From Deltaproteobacteria bacterium (GTDB lineage: Bacteria; Desulfobacterota; Desulfomonilia; UBA1062): a DNA stretch of 19,582 nt. This document shows positions 6,846-13,972 of this stretch, one piece after another; position 1 is the stretch's first letter, and each line of letters opens with the position of its first letter. The position numbers and the translations under genes were made by a program. The DNA is taken from contig JALNWY010000046.1 in NCBI GenBank assembly GCA_023230665.1, positions 1 to 19,582 on the forward strand. The letters run 5' to 3'. The notes beneath the pieces were generated by a model. The model did not search any database, was not told the origin of the DNA, and saw only the letters and a program-made list of their open reading frames with translations.

Positions 6846-7109
6846 TTATACGCGTGTTCGCCCCGGCAGGGCTCGGGCAATCGCCACTACGAGTATGGCT
6901 CCCAGAATGGCGATAACCAGCGTACCAATGTTGAGACCCGTCAGAGGAGCCTGCACGCCGAAGAGTGCTCCCGCCAGGAAGCCGCCCACCAGTGCGCCGA
7001 CAATGCCCAGGATCATGTCTCCGAAGATCCCGTAGCCGCCGCCCTTCATGATGAGTCCGGTCAACCACCCGGCAATTATTCCTACGATTATCCAGGACAA
7101 GATACCCAT
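6846..7109 (-). CDS. GlsB/YeaQ/YmgE-type small membrane protein (transglycosylase-associated family)
   Basis: An 87 aa protein from ATG 7109, with AAGGAAGGAGG upstream as ribosome site. Three hydrophobic helices are seen: ILSWIIVGIIAGWLTGLI, then FGDMILGIVGALVGGFLAGAL, then IGTLVIAILGAILVVAIARAL. The G-rich WIIVGIIAGWLTG and DMILGIVGALVGG motifs are the hallmark of the YeaQ/GlsB family, often linked with general or envelope stress; the molecular role is unsettled. Length is normal. The frame is open for 20 more codons upstream, but that part is not family-like. It is followed downstream by a striking palindrome (6750-6773). Confidence 0.9.
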   Translation of the reverse strand: MGILSWIIVGIIAGWLTGLIMKGGGYGIFGDMILGIVGALVGGFLAGALFGVQAPLTGLNIGTLVIAILGAILVVAIARALPGRTRV

Positions 7110-7428
7110 CTGTCGTATCCTCCTTCCTTGTATTTCTACCAGCTGAGAATACTGATAGTTGCTATACATTAAAATAATAACGACCTGCGGCTATATCCCC
7201 ACATGGCCTTTCCTATCGCACCCTGTCAGGATCGCCACGTCCCATGTGAAGGCTGGTTGGAGATTTTTCTTCAGGTCTCGCCTGGACCCTCTCCTGCACG
7301 CCTGGAGAACATGAGGGTAAGACGGTCCGAAGAGACGGAACCCCGGCCCTATGTATCTGGAGAATGTCCTCTGGCAGGCATGTGCCCAAGGGGGGGCGGT
7401 TTTCGGCCCGGGCGCTTAAGATCGAGCA
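7110..7428. other. Intergenic region without a convincing gene
   Basis: This lies between two minus-strand genes. Its left part is AT-rich and should carry the promoter of the YeaQ-like gene, but no clear -35/-10 pair stands out. A plus-strand frame starting at 7203 crosses into the antisense of the DUF4412-like gene, lacks a ribosome site and has shadow-like composition, so it was not called. No good terminator was found for the DUF4412-like gene. Confidence 0.4.
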
Positions 7429-8205
7429 CTACCTGGTCTCTTTCATGTAGTTCTCCGGCACGGTATAGAATCCTTTGCCGGTTTTCTGGTCCGAATAGTC
7501 GAGCAGGTCCTGCGTGGTCCTGATTTCTGTATCCATCATGGCGGATGTGGAGACCGAATACACCGTGACACCGTCGATCTTCTTCATCTCCTTGACGAAA
7601 TCATCCATGGACTCCTGCATGCCAGGCATCATCATCATGCTGGCGGCCGCCATACGGTGAAGGAGATCGTAATCCAGATCGATATCCTTTGTGGCCCACA
7701 GCTCTGTCTCGGAAGGACCCATGGCCGTGTTGGTGGTCTGGACATACTTTCTGCAGTTCCAGGGGCCTATTTTCTTTGTCTGGCCGGTATCCTCCACCGT
7801 GACGCTGAACTCGGACATGCCCTCCATCATGCCTTCGACAAAGTCCTTTGCCTCCTCCTTCTCCTGGGAGCTCATCTCCTGATCCTCCTCGATTGCCTGC
7901 CGGGCCATCTCCTGCATATCCATGGGGAATTCGGAATAGGTCTTTGCCTGATTGTCCATGAGATAGATCTGTTTCTTGTCGATCCGCATGATCATGGTCT
8001 GAGGCCCTTCGTCGGTCCGGATCATGTCTCTGGCTATCCAGGTCTCGCGCACGGTTTCCCTGGCAGGCTGCTTCTGCCCCATGATTTCGAAGGCATCGGT
8101 CCTCTGCTTGTATTTCAGGTAGATGTCGGCCTGAACGAGCCCGGGGAGTATCAGCATACATATCGCGGCCGGCAGGACAAGGCGGAGCATCTGTTTCGCT
8201 TTCAT
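7429..8205 (-). CDS. Secreted DUF4412-like protein
   Basis: A 258 aa protein from ATG 8205, which has a very strong AGGAGGAACT ribosome site. Residues 1-26 form a Sec signal peptide (basic start, hydrophobic core, VQA cleavage site before Asp27), so the product should be periplasmic or outer-membrane associated. The mature part has beta-strand repeats like those in DUF4412 proteins: IYLKYKQRTDAFEIMGQ, MIMRIDKKQIYLMDNQAKTY and GPWNCRKYVQTTNTAMGPSETELWATKDI. An acidic, Met-rich central helix region lies at about 95-130, and another Met-rich stretch (AAASMMMMPGMQESM) near 190. A single Cys (in WNCRKY) remains. Function is unknown; the LolA/LolB-like lipid-binding folds are a possible structural relative. 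It is a single-gene unit with its own promoter and a hairpin in the leader. Confidence 0.72.
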   Translation of the reverse strand: MKAKQMLRLVLPAAICMLILPGLVQADIYLKYKQRTDAFEIMGQKQPARETVRETWIARDMIRTDEGPQTMIMRIDKKQIYLMDNQAKTYSEFPMDMQEMARQAIEEDQEMSSQEKEEAKDFVEGMMEGMSEFSVTVEDTGQTKKIGPWNCRKYVQTTNTAMGPSETELWATKDIDLDYDLLHRMAAASMMMMPGMQESMDDFVKEMKKIDGVTVYSVSTSAMMDTEIRTTQDLLDYSDQKTGKGFYTVPENYMKETR

Positions 8206-8227
8206 AGTTCCTCCTGTGGAAACGACT

Positions 8228-8255
8228 GGATCCTTGGATCTGCACCAAAGGATCC
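8228..8255 (-). promoter_or_regulatory. Hairpin in the 5' leader of the DUF4412-like gene
   Basis: GGATCCTTGG (8228-8237) pairs with CCAAAGGATCC (8245-8255) with one bulged A. It lies in the predicted leader, between the promoter at 8269-8296 and the ribosome site. It could stabilise the mRNA or bind a regulator. Confidence 0.4.
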
Positions 8256-8268
8256 ATGGATACAAGTT

Positions 8269-8296
8269 AGTATCGATGCTATTATGATTTTCTCAA
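8269..8296 (-). promoter_or_regulatory. Sigma-70-type promoter for the DUF4412-like gene
   Basis: On the minus strand, TTGAGA (8296-8291) and GATACT (8274-8269) are 16 bp apart. The -35 box matches five and the -10 box four of six bases. The predicted start near 8262 gives a leader of about 57 nt. Confidence 0.42.
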
Positions 8297-8370
8297 ATTC
8301 AGAACATGAACAGGGCCATTTTCCCCTCAAGGGCTCTTAATAGAGATGCGGCTTTCTTTTTTTCGTGCTT

Positions 8371-8399
8371 TTGACCTTTGAGCCGTACACGTATATATA
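8371..8399 (+). promoter_or_regulatory. Sigma-70-type promoter for the YkgJ-like/VIT1 pair
   Basis: TTGACC (8371-8376, five of six) and TATATA (8394-8399, four of six) are separated by 17 bp. The predicted start near 8406 gives a leader of about 95 nt before ATG 8502. Confidence 0.45.
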
Positions 8400-8501
8400 A
8401 ACCATAAGGAAACTCATGGGAGAGACACGTTTTTTTAAGCACATTCGAATCTCGTTGCGCACAGACGCGCTCCCTCGCCGGGCCTTGTTCGGGACAAGAC
8501 C

Positions 8502-9083
8502 ATGAATTGCGGCCCCAGCATGCCGGGCAGTGTGGAAACATCACTTCAGGCCCTGTATCGGGATGTTGACCGCATCGCGGGATTGCTCCATAGTTTTCAT
8601 GGGGACAGGCTCAGATGCCGGAAAGGATGCGCCGATTGCTGCATCGACGGCATCACGGTCTTTGAGGTGGAAGCGCGGTACATCCTGAAAAACTGTTCGC
8701 GCCTCTTCCGCACGCACCCGGCTCATCCGCCCGGGGCTTGCGCCTTTCTCGATTCAGAGGGGTCCTGCCGGATCTATGGGTTTCGTCCCTATGTCTGCCG
8801 CACCCAGGGGCTTCCTTTGAGATGGATTGATGAAGACCGGCGTCCCTCACCCGTCGAAATGCGCGATATCTGCCCACTCAACGATCCCGGTCCCCCCATC
8901 GTGGAGCTCCCTTCAGACGCATGCTGGAGCATCGGCCCCTTTGAGGCGCGCCTGGCCGGGCTGCAGAGGGAGATGTCCGGGGGGCCCATGAAAAGAGTGC
9001 TGCTCAGGGACCTGTTCGAGCCGGACCGGGCGGGCCGCTTATCGGGCGGGCATCCCCGAGAGCAAAGGAAGGAAAGATCGTGA
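8502..9083 (+). CDS. YkgJ-type cysteine cluster (CxxxCxxCC) protein
   Basis: A 193 aa protein from ATG 8502 (ATG 8520 is possible; neither has a strong ribosome site). It carries the YkgJ/Fli-like zinc-or-iron-chelating cysteine cluster: Cys39, Cys43, Cys46 and Cys47 in RCRKGCADCC. Further Cys at 80, 89, 99 and 124 lie in the conserved CAFLDSEGSCRIYGFRPYVCRTQG pattern and in DICPLN. About eight Cys are thus positioned to hold a metal or Fe-S centre, as expected for the family, whose biochemical role is poorly defined. The C-terminal 40 residues are basic and less conserved-looking. Its TGA stop overlaps the GTG start of the next gene (GTGA at 9080-9083), so translation is coupled. That partner is an iron-transport-like protein, which suggests a role in metal handling or maturation. 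Confidence 0.82.
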   Translation: MNCGPSMPGSVETSLQALYRDVDRIAGLLHSFHGDRLRCRKGCADCCIDGITVFEVEARYILKNCSRLFRTHPAHPPGACAFLDSEGSCRIYGFRPYVCRTQGLPLRWIDEDRRPSPVEMRDICPLNDPGPPIVELPSDACWSIGPFEARLAGLQREMSGGPMKRVLLRDLFEPDRAGRLSGGHPREQRKERS

Positions 9084-9952
9084 GCATGAACGGTGCAATG
9101 ATCGGCAAGCTCCTCGAATATCAGCGTAACGAGATAACCGAACATCATATCTATCAAAAGATCGCCTCCTCCATGAAGCCGGGCAAAAACCGGGAGACCA
9201 TTGAAAGGATCGCCGGCGACGAGATGCGCCACTACGAGGTCTGGCGGTCCTACACCGGCCGCGAGGTGAGGCCCGACCTGCTGAAGCTGTGGTTCTACTA
9301 TCTCATCAGCCGTGTCCTGGGCTTCACCTTTGCCATCAAGCTCATGGAACAGGGCGAGAACAATGCACAGTCTGAATACTGCCGCATAGGGACCCGGGTG
9401 CCCGAGGCAGGCGCCATCTTCAAGGACGAGACCGACCACGAGGATGCGCTGATCCGGTTGCTGGAAGAAGAAAGTGTCCGGTATACGGGTTCCATGGTGC
9501 TGGGGCTCAACGACGCCCTCGTGGAGCTCACCGGCGTCCTGGCCGGCCTCACCTTTGCCCTGCAGGACGCGCACCTCATCGCCCTGACAGGCTCTATCAC
9601 CGGCATTGCCGCAGCCATGTCCATGGCCGCGTCCGAGTATCTCTCGACCAAGGCCGAGGAGACCCTCAAAAACCCCGTCCGGGCCTCGGTCTATACCGGT
9701 ATTGCCTACATCACTACCGTGCTGGTCCTGATCTCGCCCTATCTCATCCTGCCGAACTATTATGTCAGCCTGGGCGCCACCCTTACGCTGGCAGTGCTGA
9801 TCATCGCCTTTTTCACCTATTACCTCTCCGTGGTCAAGGACGTGTCGTTCAAGAACCGGTTTTTCGAGATGGCAGGGCTTTCCCTGGGAATTGCGTTCAT
9901 CAGCTTCCTGGTGGGGTTTACCCTGCGTACGGTCTTTGGCGTGGAGGTGTGA
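9080..9952 (+). CDS. Ferritin-like domain fused to VIT1/CCC1-type iron/manganese transporter
   Basis: A 290 aa protein starting at GTG 9080 with GGAAGGAAAG upstream. Residues 1-135 look like a rubrerythrin/ferritin-like four-helix domain: ITEHHIYQKIA with Glu21 and His22, the ExxH motif Glu48-His51 (DEMRHY) and a second ExxH, Glu117-His120 (DETDHED), which could bind a di-iron centre. Residues 136-290 form the membrane part: GLNDALVELTGVLAGLTFAL, IAAAMSMAASEYLSTKAEE and three further helices, typical of VIT1/CCC1 proteins that move Fe2+ or Mn2+ out of the cytoplasm. Such fusions are a known VIT-family branch. They probably oxidise or present iron to the transporter. The four-base overlap with the YkgJ-like gene shows a two-gene unit. 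The gene converges on the CoA-transferase beta gene. Confidence 0.9.
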   Translation: MSMNGAMIGKLLEYQRNEITEHHIYQKIASSMKPGKNRETIERIAGDEMRHYEVWRSYTGREVRPDLLKLWFYYLISRVLGFTFAIKLMEQGENNAQSEYCRIGTRVPEAGAIFKDETDHEDALIRLLEEESVRYTGSMVLGLNDALVELTGVLAGLTFALQDAHLIALTGSITGIAAAMSMAASEYLSTKAEETLKNPVRASVYTGIAYITTVLVLISPYLILPNYYVSLGATLTLAVLIIAFFTYYLSVVKDVSFKNRFFEMAGLSLGIAFISFLVGFTLRTVFGVEV

Positions 9953-10052
9953 GTGGACCCGAGCGTCTCCACGGTCGCGGTCTTCGCCTTCACAGGCTCC
10001 TTTTGCCACCCTCCATACAGGACTCGCCGAATCTCCTTTGAAGAGAATGTGC

Positions 10053-10082
10053 GAGGGTGCCCTCTGCCGCCGGGGCGCCCTC
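10053..10082. terminator. GC-rich hairpin between convergent genes
   Basis: GAGGGTGCCC (10053-10062) pairs with GGGCGCCCTC (10073-10082), a 10-bp stem with one G-U pair. It sits in the 142 bp between the convergent VIT1-like and CoA-transferase genes. No T run follows on either strand, so any termination would be imperfect or factor-dependent. Confidence 0.38.
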
Positions 10083-10094
10083 ATGCGGGAGGAT

Positions 10095-10883
10095 TTATGC
10101 CTGCGGCAGCGAGGTGAAGACCCCTCCGGGGTCCACCTCGGTCCGGAGGATCTCGATAATATCGGAAGAAGGCATGGGAGTGAGCGGAATCTCCCCTTGA
10201 GGTTTCAGGAGCTCGAAGCCCGTGCACATCTGGGCGATGTCAAGGGTCATCCCCGGGTGCAGCGTCTTGACCCGCATCCTCTTGGTCTTTGGCTCGAAGT
10301 CGAACACCCCGCACTGGGATATGACTGCAATGGGCCCATTGCCGGGAAGGCCGGCCTCTTTCCGGGTGTTTCCGCCCCTTAAGTGACCCACCGAGGTGAT
10401 AAAGTCCACCTTTTCCGGGAACTTCTCGGGCGTCTGCAATCCCACCAGCACCATGTTCTGGGACAGGGAGGTGAGGTCGTTGTTCCCGCCCGAACCGGTG
10501 AGCCGTGCCTTGGGCTGGTGGAAGTCGTTGCCGATCATGTGGGTGTTGACATTGCCGTACATGTCCACCTGGGCGAATCCCAGAAAGGCGATATCCACAT
10601 AGCCGTTGTAGCACTGGCCGAATGAATAGGCCATCTCCATGACCACAGGCGACTTACGCCAGGTGAAGGGTCCTCCCACCGACCAGGGCATGCCTCCCTG
10701 GATGGGGTCCTGGCCTCCTGACTCATACACCATGGTGATGTTGGGTGCATGGGTCTTGCGGGCGAGGATCCCCGCCACCATGGGCAGGCCCGTGCCCACG
10801 TACACAATGGTGTTGTCCTTGATCTGTGCGGAAATGATGTATGCCAGAATCTCCAGCGGATTTGCCGGGGCATGGTTTTTCAT
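10095..10883 (-). CDS. CoA-transferase beta subunit (glutaconate CoA-transferase GctB-like)
   Basis: A 262 aa protein from ATG 10883, with AAGGAGGGAC as ribosome site. The sequence NTIVYVGTGLPMVAGILA followed by VYESGG matches class I CoA-transferase beta subunits. The Glu in YESGG is residue 54, the same number as the catalytic beta-Glu54 known in Acidaminococcus glutaconate CoA-transferase, which forms the covalent CoA-thioester. Later motifs GFAQVDMYGNVNTHMIGN, RLTGSGGNNDLTS and HLRGGNTRKEAGLPGNGP fit the family. The enzyme would be a cytoplasmic heterodimer-based complex moving CoA between carboxylic acids. It lies 32 bp after the alpha subunit in the same operon. The acid substrate is not evident: glutaconate, a dicarboxylate or an aromatic acid are all possible, and no dehydratase is nearby. 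Confidence 0.9.
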   Translation of the reverse strand: MKNHAPANPLEILAYIISAQIKDNTIVYVGTGLPMVAGILARKTHAPNITMVYESGGQDPIQGGMPWSVGGPFTWRKSPVVMEMAYSFGQCYNGYVDIAFLGFAQVDMYGNVNTHMIGNDFHQPKARLTGSGGNNDLTSLSQNMVLVGLQTPEKFPEKVDFITSVGHLRGGNTRKEAGLPGNGPIAVISQCGVFDFEPKTKRMRVKTLHPGMTLDIAQMCTGFELLKPQGEIPLTPMPSSDIIEILRTEVDPGGVFTSLPQA

Positions 10884-10915
10884 GTTTCGTCCCTCCTTCT
10901 GTATTTCACCGGGCA

Positions 10916-12007
10916 TCAGTAGAATATTCCAGGATCGTTGTTCACGGTGTATTCCTGATATGAGAAGTCGATGTCTTCGTTGTCGCCTTCGGCGGCCTTG
11001 GTCTGCCTCCTGGCCTCGATCATCCATTTTGCCCCGCCCAGCTTCTCAAGGAATTCGATCTGGTTTTTTGTGCCAAAGATCCACTCGTCGAGGAATGTCC
11101 CGATATTTTCCTCGTTGATGGCCGAGAACCGCATGAGCTTCTCCCACCACTGGCGGGGCCAGTAATAGTATCCCGGCATGCTCCCGGGCAGGGCCCCATA
11201 GGGGAGCTCGACCACTGCATCCGCATAGAAGAACGGGATGATCGATCCCTTCTTGTTCAGACGGATGTCCATTTCCGGGACGATTTCTTCCGCAGTAATG
11301 ATCACCTTTCTGGATGCGGCCGCTCCGGCGAGATCGTTCACGGTGGGGCCGTAGATATAGGCGTTTCCGAATTTGTCAGCGGCCTGTACATGGATGAAGG
11401 TGACGTCAGGGTACAGGGCCGGGATGAACAGGGACGGATCAGGCTCCTTTTTGAGCGGGTTATGGATCACCTTGAGATAGGGATTGTACTTGACGATATC
11501 CGAGCCGAGCATCTGCTTGCTCAACACCCCCGGAGAGCCGAGCTGTGCGGCTTTGAGACCCTGGGCGATCCCGCCGTGGCTCCACTCGGAGAGGATCCTG
11601 ACCTTGCCCGTCTTGAGCTGACGGGTATAGTTGCGGTCCGTGCCCCGCATCTCGGCCCCGGTGTAGGAATTGTGGGAATAGCGCACCGATCCGGTCACGA
11701 TCATGTAGCTCTGGTTGGTATTGGGGGCCCCGATCATCTGGAGATCTTTCTTTCCCTGCCGCATGATCTCGAAATGGCTCTGAATGCAGGTTCTTACATA
11801 ACCGAACCCGGTATCCAGAACCACGTCGCCGTCCTGTACGAACTCCGCCACCGCCTCCTTGAGCGAGATGCGCTTGTCTCTCTTAGACCGATCCTTTTTC
11901 AGGTGGACCGCGCGTGCATGCTCGAAATCCACGAGCCTGTCAAGAATGCCCGGGTCATCGATTTTCAGATTATCGAGCGCCTCTCTGCTGTAATCGAACA
12001 CTCCCAT
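10916..12007 (-). CDS. CoA-transferase alpha subunit (glutaconate CoA-transferase GctA-like)
   Basis: A 363 aa protein from ATG 12007, preceded by GGAGGG. The frame is open 17 codons further up, but the ribosome site and family start favour this ATG. Key class I CoA-transferase patterns are ISLKEAVAEFVQDGDVVLDTG (about 47-67), ILSEWSHGGIAQGL (138-151) and the signature HVQAADKFGNAYIYGP (206-221), followed by VIITAEEIVPE. It lacks the catalytic Glu, which sits in the beta subunit next door. It is somewhat longer than the classic 320 aa GctA and has an extra N-terminal segment and an acidic tail (AAEGDNEDIDFSYQEY). It is first in a two-gene operon, with a sigma-54-like promoter 40-55 bp upstream. 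Confidence 0.9.
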   Translation of the reverse strand: MGVFDYSREALDNLKIDDPGILDRLVDFEHARAVHLKKDRSKRDKRISLKEAVAEFVQDGDVVLDTGFGYVRTCIQSHFEIMRQGKKDLQMIGAPNTNQSYMIVTGSVRYSHNSYTGAEMRGTDRNYTRQLKTGKVRILSEWSHGGIAQGLKAAQLGSPGVLSKQMLGSDIVKYNPYLKVIHNPLKKEPDPSLFIPALYPDVTFIHVQAADKFGNAYIYGPTVNDLAGAAASRKVIITAEEIVPEMDIRLNKKGSIIPFFYADAVVELPYGALPGSMPGYYYWPRQWWEKLMRFSAINEENIGTFLDEWIFGTKNQIEFLEKLGGAKWMIEARRQTKAAEGDNEDIDFSYQEYTVNNDPGIFY

Positions 12008-12046
12008 ATATACCCTCCAGTTCAAGCTGTTTTTCACAACAGGCAA

Positions 12047-12062
12047 AGCGAAATTCATGCCA
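12047..12062 (-). promoter_or_regulatory. Sigma-54 (-24/-12) promoter for the CoA-transferase operon
   Basis: Read on the minus strand, TGGCATGAATTTCGCT has the -24 GG and -12 GC exactly ten bases apart. It matches the sigma-54 consensus TGGCACRNNNNTTGCW except at two positions. A start near 12036 gives a leader of about 29 nt containing the GGAGGG site. Promoter function is inferred. Confidence 0.55.
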
Positions 12063-12089
12063 TGGGAAGCAGTGGCGATTAATATTTTA

Positions 12090-12102
12090 TATCGTATTGA
12101 TA
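12090..12102 (-). promoter_or_regulatory. IHF-like site upstream of the CoA-transferase promoter
   Basis: On the minus strand TATCAATACGATA fits WATCAANNNNTTR with one mismatch. It lies in a strongly AT-rich patch 28 bp upstream of the -24 box, where DNA bending would help an upstream activator. Confidence 0.35.
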
Positions 12103-12171
12103 TTATTAGTTTGGTTATTATTTATTACAGCCATTGCGGTATTTATTTCCAAAGCGCCACAGGAGGGAAAA

Positions 12172-12202
12172 CCACATTATGGTGAAAACACCATAACCGT
12201 GG
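12172..12202 (-). terminator. Strong inverted repeat: plsC terminator or activator site
   Basis: TTATGGTG (12177-12184) and CACCATAA (12189-12196) are perfect complements around AAAA. They are extended by CCAC (12172-12175) and GTGG (12199-12202) after a small internal loop. On the minus strand it begins 29 nt after the plsC stop and is followed by TTTT, which fits an intrinsic terminator. Its centre is also about 150 bp upstream of the predicted CoA-transferase start, which fits an enhancer site. It may serve both roles. Confidence 0.5.
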
Positions 12203-12231
12203 GATGAGGGGAACCCTCTCTTGCCATTCTT

Positions 12232-13002
12232 TCAGTGCGCCCCGGAGTCCATCATTGGAGGCCAGTCGGGCCGGTGATTGCCCACGATAATCTCCCTCAC
12301 CCGTTTCATGAGTGCCGGGAGATCTTCCCGGGTGAGTCCGGATGTCTCGACCGGATCTCCGACCACGACCTCGATGGCGCCCGGTCTGAAGACCAGGCTC
12401 TTCTTGGGCAGCACCTTCCGTGACCCGTTGACGGTCACGGGCAGGATGGGAAAGCCCTTTTGAAGGGCCGTGACAAACCCGCCTTTCTTGAACTCCCGGA
12501 TGGTCCCGTCCGGCGACCGGGAACCCTCGGCGAAAAACAGTATGCCGGCACCAGGCGGAAGACGGTCCATGCCTGAGTTGATGCTCTCGATAGCCTTGCC
12601 CGGATCAGACCGGTCGATAAAGATGTTGCGCGAAACATAGAGCGCATATCCGAACAAGGGGACCCTGCGCAGCTCTTTTTTGATGATCCACCGATACTGG
12701 ATCCCCAGGCTGGTGACCAGGGCGAGAATATCATATTCTGACTGGTGGTTCGAGATGATGATATATGAGGTGCCTGGACGGATCTTTTCACGGTTTCTGA
12801 TCACCACCTTTACGCCGGTCGCGTACAGCATGAAGCGTGCCCACTGCTTTGAGAGCGTAAAGGCCAGATTCCCGGTCGAACTCGCGACCGCGGCAAGCGT
12901 CACGGGCACAAAGAGCACCAGGCTGATAAACACAGCACAAAGGCTTATCCAGAAAACCTTGGCTGCAGCAATGAGAACCAGAGGTGCTTTTATCATTTGC
13001 AT
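12232..13002 (-). CDS. plsC: 1-acyl-sn-glycerol-3-phosphate acyltransferase
   Basis: A 256 aa protein that adds the second acyl chain to lysophosphatidate, making phosphatidic acid at the inner membrane. An N-terminal helix lies at residues 6-40. The acyltransferase motifs are complete: NHQSEYD with His86 and Asp91 (motif I, NHx4D), RNIFIDR at 125-131 (motif II), FAEGSRSPDG from 157 (motif III) and ILPVTVNGS at 186-194 (motif IV). Length is normal for PlsC. The ATG at 13002 has no ribosome site, and a second ATG follows two codons later. A consensus -10 box ends only four bases before the first ATG (see the promoter entry), so the message may be leaderless. It is divergent from the SIMPL gene and followed by a strong inverted repeat. 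Confidence 0.9.
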   Translation of the reverse strand: MQMIKAPLVLIAAAKVFWISLCAVFISLVLFVPVTLAAVASSTGNLAFTLSKQWARFMLYATGVKVVIRNREKIRPGTSYIIISNHQSEYDILALVTSLGIQYRWIIKKELRRVPLFGYALYVSRNIFIDRSDPGKAIESINSGMDRLPPGAGILFFAEGSRSPDGTIREFKKGGFVTALQKGFPILPVTVNGSRKVLPKKSLVFRPGAIEVVVGDPVETSGLTREDLPALMKRVREIIVGNHRPDWPPMMDSGAH

Positions 13003-13006
13003 ACTG

Positions 13007-13035
13007 ATTATACCGAAAAAAACCCTGCTTGTGAA
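13007..13035 (-). promoter_or_regulatory. Consensus sigma-70 promoter abutting the plsC start codon
   Basis: On the minus strand TTCACA (13035-13030, five of six) and TATAAT (13012-13007, six of six) are 17 bp apart. The expected RNA start falls at about 13000, on the first plsC ATG. Either plsC is made from a leaderless mRNA, or translation starts at a later codon than shown. Confidence 0.55.
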
Positions 13036-13175
13036 TACCCAGGGAATTTTTCATCATCTTTTGCGCCCTGATGTGTGGTAGTATCGGTCCATTCTAAAAA
13101 AATGATTTTTTGAAGTGCGGCCCCATGGTGGAAACAGCACCAAACGTGTCCCATCATGTTTTCAAGGAGGGAGCT

Positions 13176-13895
13176 ATGAAAAGAGACTACCGTACCATCG
13201 GCGTACTCACAGCCCTGTTCGCCCTGCTGACACTGCCTGCCGGCGCACAGGACCGGCAGCCCGGGATGTCCATGGACGTCACCGGCCAGGCCGTAATGAG
13301 CGTTGCTCCGAACCAGGCGATCATCACCTTTACGGTCGAGACGACAGATGCAAAGGCCGCCTCTGCCGTTGAGAAAAACGCGCAGCGTGCGGACAGGGTC
13401 ATCCGGGCACTGAATCAGAAAGCGGAAAAGGACATCAACCTGTCCACGTCGGGCTTTCATATCCAGCCAATCTACGAGAGGGATAAGAAACCAGACGCGT
13501 CGATCTCAGGGTTGACGCCCAAGGCCTATCGGGTCAGCAACTCAATCGTAGTCAAGACCGGCCGGATCGAGAGGATCGGTGAACTCATCGATGCGGCTGT
13601 CGCTGCCGGCACGACCCGGATCGGATACCTTTCCTTCTCCCGCAGCGACAGCGACATACTGCAAAGGCAGGCTGCCGCCATGGCGCTTGAAAATGCGGTC
13701 GAGAACGCAAAGGTCCTGGCAAAGGCAGCGGGCTTAAGCCTCAAGGGCATCACCTATATCCAGTTCGTTCCGAATATGATGCAGCCCGGGGGTATCGAGC
13801 TGGCCTTGGCCGAAGGTGAGGCTGTCACCCCGATCCTTCCGGGGCGGATCACCGTGGAATCGTATGTGAACCTCACCTACGAAACCACCTGGTAA
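13176..13895 (+). CDS. Secreted SIMPL-domain (DUF541) protein
   Basis: A 239 aa protein from ATG 13176, preceded by AAGGAGGGAGCT. Residues 1-24 form a signal peptide (basic MKRDYR start, hydrophobic core, AGA cleavage before Gln25), so it is periplasmic. The SIMPL domain follows: VTGQAVMSVAPNQAIITFTVET (35-56), repeated A-rich helix pairs, SGFHIQPIYERD, YRVSNSIVVKTGRIERIGELIDAAVAAGTTRIGYLSFS and a final strand VESYVNLTYET. E. coli YggE and animal SIMPL belong to this family; bacterial members form oligomeric assemblies and are linked with oxidative stress, but the biochemical role is unclear. Length is usual. It is a single gene divergent from plsC, followed by the sigma-54 control region of the next operon. 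Confidence 0.88.
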   Translation: MKRDYRTIGVLTALFALLTLPAGAQDRQPGMSMDVTGQAVMSVAPNQAIITFTVETTDAKAASAVEKNAQRADRVIRALNQKAEKDINLSTSGFHIQPIYERDKKPDASISGLTPKAYRVSNSIVVKTGRIERIGELIDAAVAAGTTRIGYLSFSRSDSDILQRQAAAMALENAVENAKVLAKAAGLSLKGITYIQFVPNMMQPGGIELALAEGEAVTPILPGRITVESYVNLTYETTW

Positions 13896-13972
13896 GATCT
13901 TTTCCAGTGGTATCTTCGCTTCAGATGCGCACCTAAATAAAGTTGCCGCTGGCATTGTCTCGCGAGCAGGGA

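Noticed and set aside
8789..10084. Long minus-strand open frame (431 codons)
   Set aside because: It is antisense to the YkgJ-like and VIT1-like genes, both with clear motifs; its composition (His, Gly, Arg, Gln rich) is that of a GC-rich shadow.
12097..12207. Plus-strand frame coding a hydrophobic helix and a KPHYGENTITVG tail
   Set aside because: The only in-frame start is a TTG inside the helix with no ribosome site. The helix reflects AT-rich promoter DNA, and the tail is encoded by the 12172-12202 palindrome.
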